NCBI GenBank assembly: GCA_023412805.1
Contig: JAEZRM010000079.1
Span: forward strand, 1 to 50,961
Direction: 5' to 3'
DNA: 50,961 bases
Source of the DNA: Pseudomonadota bacterium
GTDB taxonomy: Bacteria; Pseudomonadota; Alphaproteobacteria; Rhizobiales; Hyphomicrobiaceae
Both the position numbers and the translations under genes were made by a program. Each line of letters starts with the position of its first letter. The stretch's first letter is position 1. Below the pieces are notes generated by a model. The model did no database searches, was not told where the DNA came from, and saw only the letters and a program-made list of their open reading frames with translations. Shown here piece by piece: positions 8,896 through 17,639 of the stretch.

Positions 8896-9618
8896 ATGAA
8901 CGACGCCAGCCGCATTGCCACGGAGCGCGCCATTACGGTCGAGGAGGCGATCCGCGGCCGCAAATCGACGCGCGCCTTCCTGAAAACCCCCGTGCCTCGC
9001 GAACTGATCGCGCGCATCCTGACGACGGCAGGCCGCGCGCCGTCAGGATCCAACATCCAGCCGTGGAAAGTCTATGTGGTCGATGGCGCCGCGCGCGATG
9101 CGTTGGTGGCGGATATCTGTCATCGCTACGACACGGTCGGCGAGGGTGAGCGCGAGTACGACTACTATCCCACCAAATGGTATGAGCCCTATCTGGCGCG
9201 CCGCCGCGCATGCGGCTGGGGCCTCTACAGCACCATGGGTATCACGCGCGAGGACAAGGCGGGCATGAACGCCCAGCGCCGCCAGAACTACGAGTTCTTC
9301 GGTGCGCCGACGGCCTTCATCTTTTCATTCGATCGCCAGCTCGAGAAGGGCTCGTGGCTGGACACGGGCATGTTCATTCAGTCGATCATGATCGCCGCGC
9401 GCCAGTTCGGCCTCGAAACCATTCCGCAAGCTGCGCTCGCGAACTTCCACGAGGTTCTGCGCGCCCGCCTCAATGTGCCCGAGGATGAGATCATCATCTG
9501 CGGCATGGGCATCGGCTATCCCGATGTGGACGCCAAGGTGAACTCCTTCACGACAGACCGCGAGCCGCTCGAAAACTTCGTCACCTGGGTCGACGAGCTG
9601 ACGCCGATGAAGGGCTGA
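8896..9618 (+). CDS. nitroreductase family oxidoreductase
   Basis: A 240-residue FMN-dependent nitroreductase. The start ATG of MNDASRIATER is preceded by AGGAAGAGAG. The FMN-binding features are RKSTRAFLKTPV near residue 22, AGRAPSGSNIQPWKVYVV near 44-61 and the C-terminal GMGIGYPD. Relatives use NAD(P)H to reduce nitroaromatics, quinones or enones. The physiological substrate cannot be read from sequence. The next gene is convergent, ending 8 bases later. Confidence 0.92.
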   Translation: MNDASRIATERAITVEEAIRGRKSTRAFLKTPVPRELIARILTTAGRAPSGSNIQPWKVYVVDGAARDALVADICHRYDTVGEGEREYDYYPTKWYEPYLARRRACGWGLYSTMGITREDKAGMNAQRRQNYEFFGAPTAFIFSFDRQLEKGSWLDTGMFIQSIMIAARQFGLETIPQAALANFHEVLRARLNVPEDEIIICGMGIGYPDVDAKVNSFTTDREPLENFVTWVDELTPMKG

Positions 9619-9625
9619 GCACGCC

Positions 9626-9928
9626 CTACTTCTGGGCCTCGATTTTGTCGATGGATTGCTGGACCTGATCGCTCGTCAGCGTCCAGTCGTTGTCCAGCTC
9701 GGCGACAACCGTCCGCATAAAGGGCTCCGAGAGCCGGATCGCGCGCGGACCGTCGCCCAGATGGTCATAAAGGATCGCGAGAGCAAGCTGCTGCGGGCTC
9801 TCGCCCTCGTACGTCCATTCGAAACCCCAGGTGGTGAACTGCTTGATCTCATAGTGCTCGGATAGCGGCGCACCATCGACCTGCACGACCAGACCGTCGA
9901 ACTCCCGCGCCCCGCTGTACGTCTTCAT
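9626..9928 (-). CDS. small protein resembling DUF6166
   Basis: A 100-residue protein starting at the ATG of MKTYSGAREFDG, which has GGAG eight bases upstream; a GTG at 9952 would add 8 residues. The pattern YSGAREFDG, then FTTWGFEWTYEGESPQQLALAILYD, recalls DUF6166 proteins (an aromatic/Gly-rich block followed by QLALAIL). That family identification is from memory and of moderate certainty; no biochemical role is known. It is convergent with the nitroreductase. Confidence 0.7.
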   Translation of the reverse strand: MKTYSGAREFDGLVVQVDGAPLSEHYEIKQFTTWGFEWTYEGESPQQLALAILYDHLGDGPRAIRLSEPFMRTVVAELDNDWTLTSDQVQQSIDKIEAQK

Positions 9929-9979
9929 CCACTTGCTCCGCTTCGATCCCACCTGAACGTCTGATATGTCACAACCAGA

Positions 9980-10456
9980 TCAGAGCGCAACCACCAGCCG
10001 TGGCAGAAGACGCCCCGCGATCGACCCCGACGGAACCAGGCCCGCAGGCACCGCCCCCATGCGCTCATAGAACGACACGGCGCCGGGATCAGCGTCGATG
10101 GTCATGCACCTTCCGCCGGCGTCGCGCGCAATCTTCACGGCCCAGTCGAAAAGTATGCGGCCGCAACCGCGCCCGATCTCGTCGGGCTCGACAAAGAGCT
10201 TCACCAAGTCGGCAACCGACCCCTCGATGGCGACCTGACAGATCCCGACGCGCCTCCCCTCACGCTCAGCGACGCAAGCGACTGCCCGCCCGAGGTCCTC
10301 CGGAGTAAGGGTCAACTCACGGCGACAGGCTTCCAGGAAGGCCGCGTCATAGCCCCAGACGGCCTTCGAGCGCAGGCAGAGTTCAGTGAGCGCCCCCAGC
10401 TCGTCGAGGCGAGGCGGGCGGAGGCTGATCTCATCATGTGCCACGTCGGCCCTCAT
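9980..10456 (-). CDS. GNAT-family N-acetyltransferase
   Basis: A 158-residue acetyltransferase. The acetyl-CoA pyrophosphate loop lies in DEIGRGCGRILFDWAVKIAR (about residues 92-111; the Q/R-x-x-G-x-G/A motif is RGCGRI). AVSFYERMGAVPAG near 128 is the conserved C-terminal GNAT element. The substrate (amine, antibiotic or protein) cannot be inferred. It starts 144 bases from the divergent membrane protein gene. Confidence 0.87.
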   Translation of the reverse strand: MRADVAHDEISLRPPRLDELGALTELCLRSKAVWGYDAAFLEACRRELTLTPEDLGRAVACVAEREGRRVGICQVAIEGSVADLVKLFVEPDEIGRGCGRILFDWAVKIARDAGGRCMTIDADPGAVSFYERMGAVPAGLVPSGSIAGRLLPRLVVAL

Positions 10457-10599
10457 GGCTTTCCTACGATATGAACGTCAGCGGCATCCCACTTTCGCAT
10501 CTCTTGTCGCCGTGGCCTGCTCGGCCGTAGCTTCAGCCAGCGCGCGGCATCGCGGGGCACGGCTGGGCGCCATACCATTCCAGGGGAAAGGTCGCTGAC

Positions 10600-11379
10600 A
10601 TGGCCGAAGCACGGGATGCAGGTGGCGACGCCGCCGCCGTTAGAGCTGCCAGAATGCACGCCCAGGCCCAAAAGGCCGCCGCACCGCGCGAGGTCCGCCT
10701 CGTCGCACATTCCAACATCCTCTACTGGTGGGTCGTCTGGCTCTACGGCTACGTTTGCGCGTTCGGGACCTACATAAATCACGTTGCAGTTCCCTTTGCC
10801 GGCAAGCAGATCAAGTTCTTTCCCGAGGCCTGGCTCGGCATTTCATACGTCGCCGTCGTTCTGTTCGTGATCGTCTTCACGAACGTGCGCGCCCGCGTGC
10901 TGCACACATTCATCATTGCGGCCCTGGTTGCATTGGCGCTGGTCGGCATGGAATGGCAGTGGGGTCTCGGATCGGTCTTCAGTTTCGTACCCGAAATCCG
11001 CGTGCATATGAATCTCGCATTCTACATGATGATGTCGACCGGCCTGCTGCTCATCTGGATCGTCGTCGTGTTCTTCATCGACCAGCTCACGTACTGGCGT
11101 TTCGCCGGCGGGCAGGTCGTCGAGCGCCACCGGCTCGGCAACGCCACCGGCCATGTCTACGACACGCGCGGGATGCTCATGCGGCGCAACCCGGATGACT
11201 TCTTCCGCCACAAGCTCCTGGGATTGGGCTTCCTCGGCATCGGCACGGGCGACGTCGTCTTCAAAGCGGCCATACCCGGTGCCGAGCCGTTCATCATCGA
11301 GAACGTCTGGCGCAGCAACGAGCAGCAACGGCGGATCGAGCGCCTACTCACGCAGTCCGGCGGATCGGGAACGGGCTGA
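10600..11379 (+). CDS. four-helix membrane protein of unknown function
   Basis: A 259-residue protein I do not recognise. About 37 residues of Ala/Arg-rich N-terminus are followed by four hydrophobic segments (about 40-62, 78-95, 100-118 and 134-163). A soluble C-terminal domain of about 95 residues follows, with GHVYDTRGMLMRRNPDDFF, a Gly-rich stretch and a final FIIENVWRSNEQQRRIERLL. The beta-rich C-terminus could be a bacterial PH-like domain, but this is a guess. AAAGG lies 8 bases before the ATG. It appears to be a single-gene unit. Confidence 0.75.
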   Translation: MAEARDAGGDAAAVRAARMHAQAQKAAAPREVRLVAHSNILYWWVVWLYGYVCAFGTYINHVAVPFAGKQIKFFPEAWLGISYVAVVLFVIVFTNVRARVLHTFIIAALVALALVGMEWQWGLGSVFSFVPEIRVHMNLAFYMMMSTGLLLIWIVVVFFIDQLTYWRFAGGQVVERHRLGNATGHVYDTRGMLMRRNPDDFFRHKLLGLGFLGIGTGDVVFKAAIPGAEPFIIENVWRSNEQQRRIERLLTQSGGSGTG

Positions 11380-11682
11380 GCCGGCAGGCTAAGACGAACG
11401 GGCTAATGATCAGTACAGGCGCGTTCGACGCACGAGTTTGCGGCGGATGTGCCTTGTGCCGTGGACATTCCAAAGTGGCGCCACTAAGGAGTAGCAACGG
11501 CTCGCGGCACTCTGCTGCAGCAATGGAGGTGAGCCCGGCGTGCGCAATCCGCCGCTTAGTCCGTTTCGACAGCAACTTGCCGCACGATGGGCGGCGATTG
11601 CGATGTCGCGACGCCGGCGGAGAACTCTCGTCGCACGACCATCGAACTGCAGCGCGCATCGGCCAAACGGACAGCGCGCCTG

Positions 11683-12354
11683 ATGACGTTTCTCCCCAAT
11701 CTATTGATCATTCCAGCCGGCATCATGATCGGCGTGCTGGTGGCCATGCCGGTCGGTCCGGTCAATCTGCTGTGCCTTCAGCGCGCGCTGGAACGCGGCT
11801 TCTGGGGCGGTGTCGCGGCAGGCCTCGGCGTCGTCATCGGCGACGGGCTGATTGCACTCTTCGCGGCACTCGGCGTCGGTGCCGTCACGGGCGTCATCCG
11901 CCACTACCGCATGACCGTACAGACGCTCGGCGGGCTCGCCCTGCTGGTATTCGGCATCCGGCTCTATTTCACGCGGCCGCGGCTTCTCCGGGAGGAGCCT
12001 GCGGGAGGCGACCGCCCGTCGCTTGCAGCCTTCGCATGGGACATCCCGCAGACATTCTTTCTCACCATCACCAATCCCGGCGCGGTGCTCGGGCTCTTCG
12101 CGATCTTCGGCGGTGTCAGCTCGTTCGTCGAGGTCGAGAGCTATATCGACGCCTTCACCATGGTAGCCGCGATCATGGGCGGCAGTTTGCTCTGGTGGGT
12201 GGTGCTGTCCCATACCATCAGCCGCTTCCGCAATCGCATCGACGTCGACATGCTGCGCCTGTTGAATCGTCTCGCGAGCCTCATTCTGCTCGGCTTCGCC
12301 GGCCTGCTGCTTGGCGAGGTCACCCTCAAGTTCATTACCGGACGGATCGTCTGA
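11683..12354 (+). CDS. LysE-family translocator
   Basis: A 223-residue membrane protein, starting at MTFLPNLLIIPAG. It has about six hydrophobic segments, and the motif MPVGPVNLLCLQRALERGF with the following GLGVVIGDG is the N-terminal signature of LysE/RhtB exporters. These export amino acids or related small molecules. The ITNPGAVLGLFAIFGG block is the second conserved repeat. The frame is open upstream to 11587, but that extension is hydrophilic and unlike the family. The 303 bases before it hold no recognisable gene. The 3' neighbour is convergent (3 bases apart). Confidence 0.88.
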   Translation: MTFLPNLLIIPAGIMIGVLVAMPVGPVNLLCLQRALERGFWGGVAAGLGVVIGDGLIALFAALGVGAVTGVIRHYRMTVQTLGGLALLVFGIRLYFTRPRLLREEPAGGDRPSLAAFAWDIPQTFFLTITNPGAVLGLFAIFGGVSSFVEVESYIDAFTMVAAIMGGSLLWWVVLSHTISRFRNRIDVDMLRLLNRLASLILLGFAGLLLGEVTLKFITGRIV

Positions 12355-12357
12355 CGA

Positions 12358-12765
12358 CTATTGCTGAACCTTGGCGAGTTCGTTGGCGATCTCCGCGCCC
12401 TCGGCGAGAAAACGCGAGACCGCCGTTTGTGCCGACGGCGTGCAGGTCTGGTACGTGCGGCTGTAGCTGCGATAGCCGTTATTGAAGCGGCTCGTGAGCT
12501 GGGCGCGGCGCAGCGGAGCATTGCCTTCGCCCTCGATGAGTTCCTCCATGCGCTTGCGCCATGTCTGTCCCTCATTGGCGCCGCACAGCTCACGCAGGTA
12601 GTGCACGGCACCGAGGATCTCGGCGAGGCGCATGAGCTTCGCATCATAGGGACGCACATCGCCGCTGGCACCCTGGGCCGCGAGCGGCGGCGGCATGAGC
12701 ACGGCCATCAGCGGCAGGACCGCAAGCATCGTGATGGCAACGCGCGTGCGCATGATGCGTTTCAT
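12358..12765 (-). CDS. TIGR02301-family secreted protein
   Basis: A 135-residue protein with an N-terminal signal sequence (MKRIMRTRVAITMLAVLPL, cleavage likely after PPLAAQ near residue 30). The mature part is helical and has two well-separated cysteines, in YLRELCGANEGQTW and YQTCTPSAQ. This matches the description of TIGR02301, an alphaproteobacterial family of unknown function in which the two cysteines probably form a disulfide. The start could also be the ATG at 12753. The protein is probably periplasmic. Confidence 0.8.
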   Translation of the reverse strand: MKRIMRTRVAITMLAVLPLMAVLMPPPLAAQGASGDVRPYDAKLMRLAEILGAVHYLRELCGANEGQTWRKRMEELIEGEGNAPLRRAQLTSRFNNGYRSYSRTYQTCTPSAQTAVSRFLAEGAEIANELAKVQQ

Positions 12766-12986
12766 TCCCCCAAGGCCGTTCCAAGCCGGCCCGCCCGGCA
12801 ACCCGTTGGGCTCGACCGTGGCAATTGTACGGCTCCGGCGCGATTCGCGCATCCGGCAAGCCGCCTGCAGCGCGGTCGCAGGGGCGCGCATGACACGATC
12901 GATCTTTACGAGAAGGCCCTGAGCGGCCCATTGTGCGGCAAACCGAACAAACGAGCCAGCATCAGGCCGGGATCAAGGAGGACGCC

Positions 12987-13874
12987 ATGAGCGCAGACGG
13001 AAACACCCAATTTGCCTTCGACGAGTCTCGCTCGGCCGATCTCGTCGTCGCCGCCATGGCGGGCGCCAAGAATGAGCGCCTGCGCCAGGTCATGGAAAGC
13101 GTGATCCGCCACCTGCACGAGGTGGTGAAAGAGGTCGAGCCGACCGAAGAAGAGTGGATGACGGCCATCAAGTTTCTCACCGAGACCGGGCACTGGTGCA
13201 ACGAGTGGCGCCAGGAGTTCATCCTGTTCTCGGATACGTTCGGCGTGTCCATGCTGGTCGATGCGATCAATCATCGCAAACCTTCAGGCGCAACCGAGAC
13301 GACCGTGCTCGGGCCATTCCACGTCGCCGATGCGCCTATCCGCAAGATGGGCGACACGATCAATCTCGAGGACAAGGGTGAGCCGCTCTTCGTCTCGGGC
13401 ACTGTCGTAGACGAAAACGGAAAGCCGATCGAGGGCGCCACGCTCGATATCTGGCAAGCGAACAGCGAGGGCTTCTACGACGTTCAGCAGAAGGGCATTC
13501 AGCCGGACCATAACCTGCGCGGGCGCTTCATCACGGGCGCGGACGGGCGCTATTGGTTCCGCTCATCGAAGCCGCTTTTCTATCCAATCCCCGACGACGG
13601 GCCGGTCGGCGATCTGCTGCGCAGTCTCGGACGCCACTCCTTCCGGCCCGCACATATTCACTTCATCGTATCCGCACCGGGTTATCAGCCGATCGTGACG
13701 CATCTTTTCGACAAGGGCGATCCGTACCTCACGTCGGATGTGGTCTTCGGCGTGAAGGACAGCCTCGTCTGCGACTTCAATCAGCACGACGATGCAGGCA
13801 AGGCCGCCGAGATCGGCCTCCCGAACCCGTTCTGGATGCTGGAGCACGAATTCAAGCTGGTGCGGGAGAAGTAA
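12987..13874 (+). CDS. intradiol ring-cleavage dioxygenase (hydroxyquinol/catechol 1,2-dioxygenase type)
   Basis: A 295-residue non-haem Fe(III) dioxygenase. The ATG follows AAGGAGG at good spacing. An N-terminal helical dimerisation domain (1-105) precedes the beta-sandwich catalytic domain. The four iron ligands are visible as Tyr164 (EGFYD), Tyr199 (PLFYPIP), His223 and His225 (RPAHIHF). The length and N-terminal domain suit hydroxyquinol or catechol 1,2-dioxygenases rather than protocatechuate 3,4-dioxygenase. The product would be a maleylacetate or muconate, but no maleylacetate reductase or cycloisomerase is in the window. It is followed by a hydratase-like gene. Confidence 0.92.
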   Translation: MSADGNTQFAFDESRSADLVVAAMAGAKNERLRQVMESVIRHLHEVVKEVEPTEEEWMTAIKFLTETGHWCNEWRQEFILFSDTFGVSMLVDAINHRKPSGATETTVLGPFHVADAPIRKMGDTINLEDKGEPLFVSGTVVDENGKPIEGATLDIWQANSEGFYDVQQKGIQPDHNLRGRFITGADGRYWFRSSKPLFYPIPDDGPVGDLLRSLGRHSFRPAHIHFIVSAPGYQPIVTHLFDKGDPYLTSDVVFGVKDSLVCDFNQHDDAGKAAEIGLPNPFWMLEHEFKLVREK

Positions 13875-13930
13875 GGATTTCTTTTCCCCCACTTTCTTCA
13901 ATGGGGAGCGATCGATGAGAGGAGAGCATC

Positions 13931-14722
13931 TTGCTGGCGGAGAATGCGTTCAACAGGGAAGAATTGGCAGATCATCTTGCGGAAGCACGCCGCGCGGGCC
14001 GGCAGATCGATCATCTGCCAGCGCGACTGCTCCCTCCGGATGCCGATGAAGCCTATCGCGTCAACGCGCTCGTCGGCGACCGCCTCGGCTGGAAACAACT
14101 CGGATGGAAGATTGCTGCAACGACCGAGTCTGTGCGCACCAAGCTCGGCACGGGCGGGCCGATCTACGGCAGGACGTTCACAAAGTTCCGTCACGCATCG
14201 CCCGTCCGCCTCAAGCACGCCGAACTTCTCGATCCGCTCGTCGAGTGTGAGTTCTTCATCACCCTGGCGCGTAATCTCGAACCTCGTGAGAGGTCGTGGA
14301 CAATGCCGGAGGTCGTCGATGCAATTGCGACGGTTCATGCCGGGATAGAAGTTGCCGAGTGCCGGTTTCCGATGCGTGCCCTTCCGCCTCTGCCAGCAAT
14401 TCTGGCTGATGGCAGCGCTTCGGGGCGCTATGTCTTCGGCAACGCCATCGAGGATTGGCGCGCCGGCCTCGCGTCGCATCGTGTTTCGCTCGAAGTCGAC
14501 GGCAAGGAGGTACGGAGCGGTACGGGTGCGGACGTAATGGGCGATCCGATAGCGCCGTTACTCTGGCTGGCGGAAGAGCGCCGCCGTTACGGCGACGGCC
14601 TGAAGACAGGCGCCACCATCAGCACGGGATCTATGACCGGAATGCTGCCGATCCGCCCCGGCCAGCACGTTCTTGCTCGTTTCGGCGACAGCGCGACCGT
14701 CGAAATATCATTCGATCGCTAA
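13931..14722 (+). CDS. 2-oxopent-4-enoate hydratase / FAH-superfamily protein
   Basis: A 263-residue protein of the 2-keto-4-pentenoate hydratase (MhpD/XylJ/4-oxalocrotonate decarboxylase) group of the FAH superfamily. GWKIAATT near residue 58 and DPLVECEFFITLARNL near 101 (metal-binding acidic residues) are characteristic, as is the C-terminal STGSMTGMLPI. The start is a TTG with GAGAGGAGAG upstream. Enzymes of this group act after extradiol (meta) cleavage, so pairing with an intradiol dioxygenase is unusual. It overlaps the convergent moeB-like gene by 4 bases. Confidence 0.85.
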   Translation: MLAENAFNREELADHLAEARRAGRQIDHLPARLLPPDADEAYRVNALVGDRLGWKQLGWKIAATTESVRTKLGTGGPIYGRTFTKFRHASPVRLKHAELLDPLVECEFFITLARNLEPRERSWTMPEVVDAIATVHAGIEVAECRFPMRALPPLPAILADGSASGRYVFGNAIEDWRAGLASHRVSLEVDGKEVRSGTGADVMGDPIAPLLWLAEERRRYGDGLKTGATISTGSMTGMLPIRPGQHVLARFGDSATVEISFDR

Positions 14723-15552
14723 GCCGCACACACTGCGCCGTCGCCAGCGCCGGCATGGATAGAGAGATCCTTGATCGTCGCGTTCTTGCCGCTCAGCGCG
14801 TTCTCGGGATCCCACGCGACTTTCACCTGCTCGAAGCGGCTGCCGAGCGCATCGTAGATCATGAGCCGGCCGGCGAGCGTCTCGCCAATACCGAGGATTT
14901 CCTTGAGCGCCTCGGTCGCGAGCAACGTGCCGACAACACCGGCGACCGCACCGAGAATACCAATCTCAGCGCAGTTTGCGACCGTGCCCGGCGGCGGCGC
15001 TTCCGGAAAGATGCAGCGATACGTCGGCCACGGCGTGCCGTCGGGCGTCTTCTCGTGCGGCTTGAATGTGGTGATGTAGCCGTCGAAAGCACCGAGCGCA
15101 CCGAACACGAGCGTGCGCTTAGCGAGATAGCAGGCATCGGACACGAGATAGCGCGTCGCGAAATTGTCCGAGCCGTCGATGACGAGATCGTACTTGCTGA
15201 TCAGCTCGATCGCGTTCTCAGCAGTGATGCGTGTGTTGTGCGTGTCGACCGTGACATGCGGATTAATTCTGCCCAGCATGTCCTTCGCACTCTCGACCTT
15301 GAGCGCACCGACCTTCTCCGTCTCGTGCACAATCTGGCGCTGAAGATTGCTGAGCGAGACCGTGTCGTGATCGACAATGCCGAGCGTGCCGACGCCGGCC
15401 GCTGCCAGGTACATGGAAACAGGCGAGCCAAGACCGCCCGCGCCGATGATCAGGACGCGCGCTGCCTTGAGCTTCTGCTGGCCTTGCCCGCCCACGTCCC
15501 TCAAAACGAGGTGGCGCTTGTAGCGGGCGATCTCCTCGGGTGTCAGGGTCAT
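14719..15552 (-). CDS. moeB: MoeB/ThiF-type E1-like adenylyltransferase lacking the zinc cysteines
   Basis: A 277-residue ThiF/MoeB/HesA protein starting MTLTPEEIARYKRHLVLRDV. The ATP loop IIGAGGLGSPVSMYLAAAGVG and DHDTVSLSNLQRQIVH are intact, as is the downstream Cys in VANCAEIGILG. MoeB and ThiF usually carry two CxxC pairs that bind zinc. Here the first reads TYRC and the second, in the DPENALSGKN segment, has no cysteine, so both pairs are lost. The expected role is activation of the C-terminal Gly-Gly of MoaD or ThiS. The actual partner is uncertain. It is inserted on the opposite strand between catabolic genes. Confidence 0.8.
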   Translation of the reverse strand: MTLTPEEIARYKRHLVLRDVGGQGQQKLKAARVLIIGAGGLGSPVSMYLAAAGVGTLGIVDHDTVSLSNLQRQIVHETEKVGALKVESAKDMLGRINPHVTVDTHNTRITAENAIELISKYDLVIDGSDNFATRYLVSDACYLAKRTLVFGALGAFDGYITTFKPHEKTPDGTPWPTYRCIFPEAPPPGTVANCAEIGILGAVAGVVGTLLATEALKEILGIGETLAGRLMIYDALGSRFEQVKVAWDPENALSGKNATIKDLSIHAGAGDGAVCAA

Positions 15553-15667
15553 GCCGGATATATAGTCGCTGCGCCCCTGCGTGGCCAGCATGGCCCAACT
15601 TCTTGCTTTTTGGCGCCCCCTGCCGGATGCTCGCCCAGGGAAACGCCTACAAGAATGGAGCCCGAAC

Positions 15668-16672
15668 GTGGCCACAGCAGGAGGGACGCCGGCCGCCGCC
15701 GGCGACAATCTCAAGCGCCTGACTGACCTCTACCGCATGATGGTGCGCATCCGAACCTTCGAGGAAACGGCACTCGAAGCGTACAAGGCGGGCGAAATTC
15801 CCGGTCCCCTGCACGTTTCATTCGGTCAGGAGGCCATTCCATCCGGCGTCTGCGCGAGCCTGCGCACCGATGACCGGCTGACCTCGAACCATCGCGGTCA
15901 CGGCCATGCGCTCGCTAAGGGCGCAGATGCGGCCACGATGTATCTCGAGTTGTACGGGCGCGAGGGCGGATATTGCCGCGGCAAGGGCGGCTCGATGCAC
16001 ATTGCCGATTTCTCGGTGGGCATGCTCGGCGCGAACGGTGTCGTTGCCGGCGGCCTGCCGATCGCGGTCGGCGCGGCACAGGGCCTGAAGCTGCTCAAGT
16101 CCGATGCGATTGTCGTCTGCATGTTCGGCGATGGCGCAACGAACCGCGGTCCTTATCTGGAAGCGCTGAACTGGGCGGCGATCTACACGCTGCCCGTTCT
16201 CTTCGTGTGCGAGGACAACGGCGTCGCCGCTCATACTGAAACGCGCACCGTCACCGCGGGCGAAGGCCCGGCAGTCCGCGCCAACGCGATCGGCGTGCCG
16301 GCGGTCACCATCGACGGCAACGACGCACTCGCAGTCGAGGAGACAGCCGCGCGCCTAGTTGCCGAAATTCGCGCCGGGCGCGGGCCGCGCATGATCCACG
16401 CCAAGACCTATCGCTGGAGCGGCCACACCGCCACCGATGCCGCAGCGTGGCGCGATCCCAAACAGGTGGAAGCCGCCAAAACGCGCTGCCCCATTGCACG
16501 ATTGAAGTCCGTGCTGATCGAGCGCGGCGTTGCGTCCGCAGCACTCGATGACATCATCGCTGCCGCACGCGAAGAAATGCAAGCCGGACGCGCGAGCGCA
16601 CACGCGGCGCCATGGCCCGGCATGGCATCGGCCTTCGAGGACGTGCAGGACGCGGGGGCCGTCCATGCTTGA
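15668..16672 (+). CDS. thiamine-dependent dehydrogenase E1 alpha subunit
   Basis: A 334-residue E1 alpha of the pyruvate/acetoin/branched-chain 2-oxo acid dehydrogenase type. The thiamine diphosphate motif is GDGATNRGPYLEALNWAAI with VCEDN, and the phosphorylation-loop-like region RWSGHTATDAAAWRD is present. I chose the GTG at 15668 (GGAG upstream); an open frame continues to 15581. It overlaps the E1 beta gene by 8 bases, so the two are translationally coupled. No E2 or E3 gene follows, so the complex must borrow them or be used differently. The substrate is unknown; acetoin or pyruvate are the usual ones. Confidence 0.9.
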   Translation: MATAGGTPAAAGDNLKRLTDLYRMMVRIRTFEETALEAYKAGEIPGPLHVSFGQEAIPSGVCASLRTDDRLTSNHRGHGHALAKGADAATMYLELYGREGGYCRGKGGSMHIADFSVGMLGANGVVAGGLPIAVGAAQGLKLLKSDAIVVCMFGDGATNRGPYLEALNWAAIYTLPVLFVCEDNGVAAHTETRTVTAGEGPAVRANAIGVPAVTIDGNDALAVEETAARLVAEIRAGRGPRMIHAKTYRWSGHTATDAAAWRDPKQVEAAKTRCPIARLKSVLIERGVASAALDDIIAAAREEMQAGRASAHAAPWPGMASAFEDVQDAGAVHA

Positions 16673-17639
16673 AACAACACTCGTCGAAGCGGGCCGCCTC
16701 GCGGTGCTTCAGGAAATGCGCCGCGACCCGACCGTGTGGGTGCTCGGCGAGGATGTCGGGCGTGGCGGCCTATGGGGCCAGTATCGCGGGCTGCTCGAAG
16801 AGTTCGGGCCGGAGCGCATTGTCTCCACGCCGATCGCGGAGTCGACGATCATGGGCGCGGGTCTCGGCGCCGCGCTCGTCGGCACCCGGCCGATCATCGA
16901 AATGCGCATGTTCGATTTCGTCATGTGCGCCATGGACGAACTGGTCAATCAGATTGCCAAGGTGCGCTACATGTTCGGCGGACAGGCCAAGCCTGCTGTT
17001 GTCGTACGTATGCCGCACGGCATGTGGCGCAACTCGGCGGCTCAGCACAGCCAGATGCTGGAAGCGTGGTTCGCGCATCTGCCGGGTGTCGTCGTCGTCG
17101 CGCCGTCGAATGCGGAGGACGAAGCGGGACTTCTTGTTTCCGCGATCCGCTCGGACGATCCGGTGCTTTTCTTCGACCCCAAGGATCTGTGGCTCGCGCC
17201 AGGCAACATCACGAACGGCGAGATCGCGCCCATTCCCTTCGGCAAGGCGCGTCACGCGCGCCAGGGGGATGCGCTGACGATCGTCACGTGGTCGGCCGTC
17301 GTGCCGAATGTGCTCGCCGCCGCCGATCAGCTCGCGGGCGAGGGCATCAAGGTGGACGTGCTCGATCTCCGCACGATCTGGCCCTGGGATCAGAAGGCTG
17401 TCGCCGCGTCGCTCGCGCGCACGAAACGACTGCTCGTCGTGCACGAAGCCGTCGAGGTCGGCGGCTTCGGCGCGGAAGTCATCGCCGCGATGATCGATCG
17501 GCTCGGTCCGGCAGCAATCAAGGTTGCGAAGCGCCTCGGCGCGCCGCGTATTCCTGTGCCGTTCGCACCACCGCTCGAAAACGAAGTGCGCATCTCACCA
17601 GCGAAAATCGTCGCCGCTGCGAAGGCCGCCATGGCATGA
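16665..17639 (+). CDS. thiamine-dependent dehydrogenase E1 beta subunit
   Basis: A 324-residue transketolase-like beta subunit. The N-terminal pyrimidine-binding domain contains VLGEDVGRGGLWGQYRGLLE and STPIAESTIMGAG with the catalytic Glu. The C-terminal domain contains VLDLRTIWPWD and VVHEAVEVGGFGAEV. It pairs with E1 alpha just upstream (8-base overlap) and its stop overlaps the next start as ATGA. Together the subunits would decarboxylate a 2-oxo acid and hand the acyl group to a lipoyl E2. Confidence 0.93.
   Translation: MLETTLVEAGRLAVLQEMRRDPTVWVLGEDVGRGGLWGQYRGLLEEFGPERIVSTPIAESTIMGAGLGAALVGTRPIIEMRMFDFVMCAMDELVNQIAKVRYMFGGQAKPAVVVRMPHGMWRNSAAQHSQMLEAWFAHLPGVVVVAPSNAEDEAGLLVSAIRSDDPVLFFDPKDLWLAPGNITNGEIAPIPFGKARHARQGDALTIVTWSAVVPNVLAAADQLAGEGIKVDVLDLRTIWPWDQKAVAASLARTKRLLVVHEAVEVGGFGAEVIAAMIDRLGPAAIKVAKRLGAPRIPVPFAPPLENEVRISPAKIVAAAKAAMA

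Noticed and set aside
13875..13930. Possible terminator (CCCC...GGGG) after the intradiol dioxygenase
   Set aside because: The stem is only four G-C pairs with a long loop and no T-run.
14455..15726. 423-codon open frame on the plus strand
   Set aside because: Starts out of frame within the hydratase gene and runs antisense to the moeB-like gene.
16736..17635. Upstream extension of the NIPSNAP-like frame
   Set aside because: This part is an out-of-frame shadow of E1 beta; the true start is the ATGA overlap at 17636.
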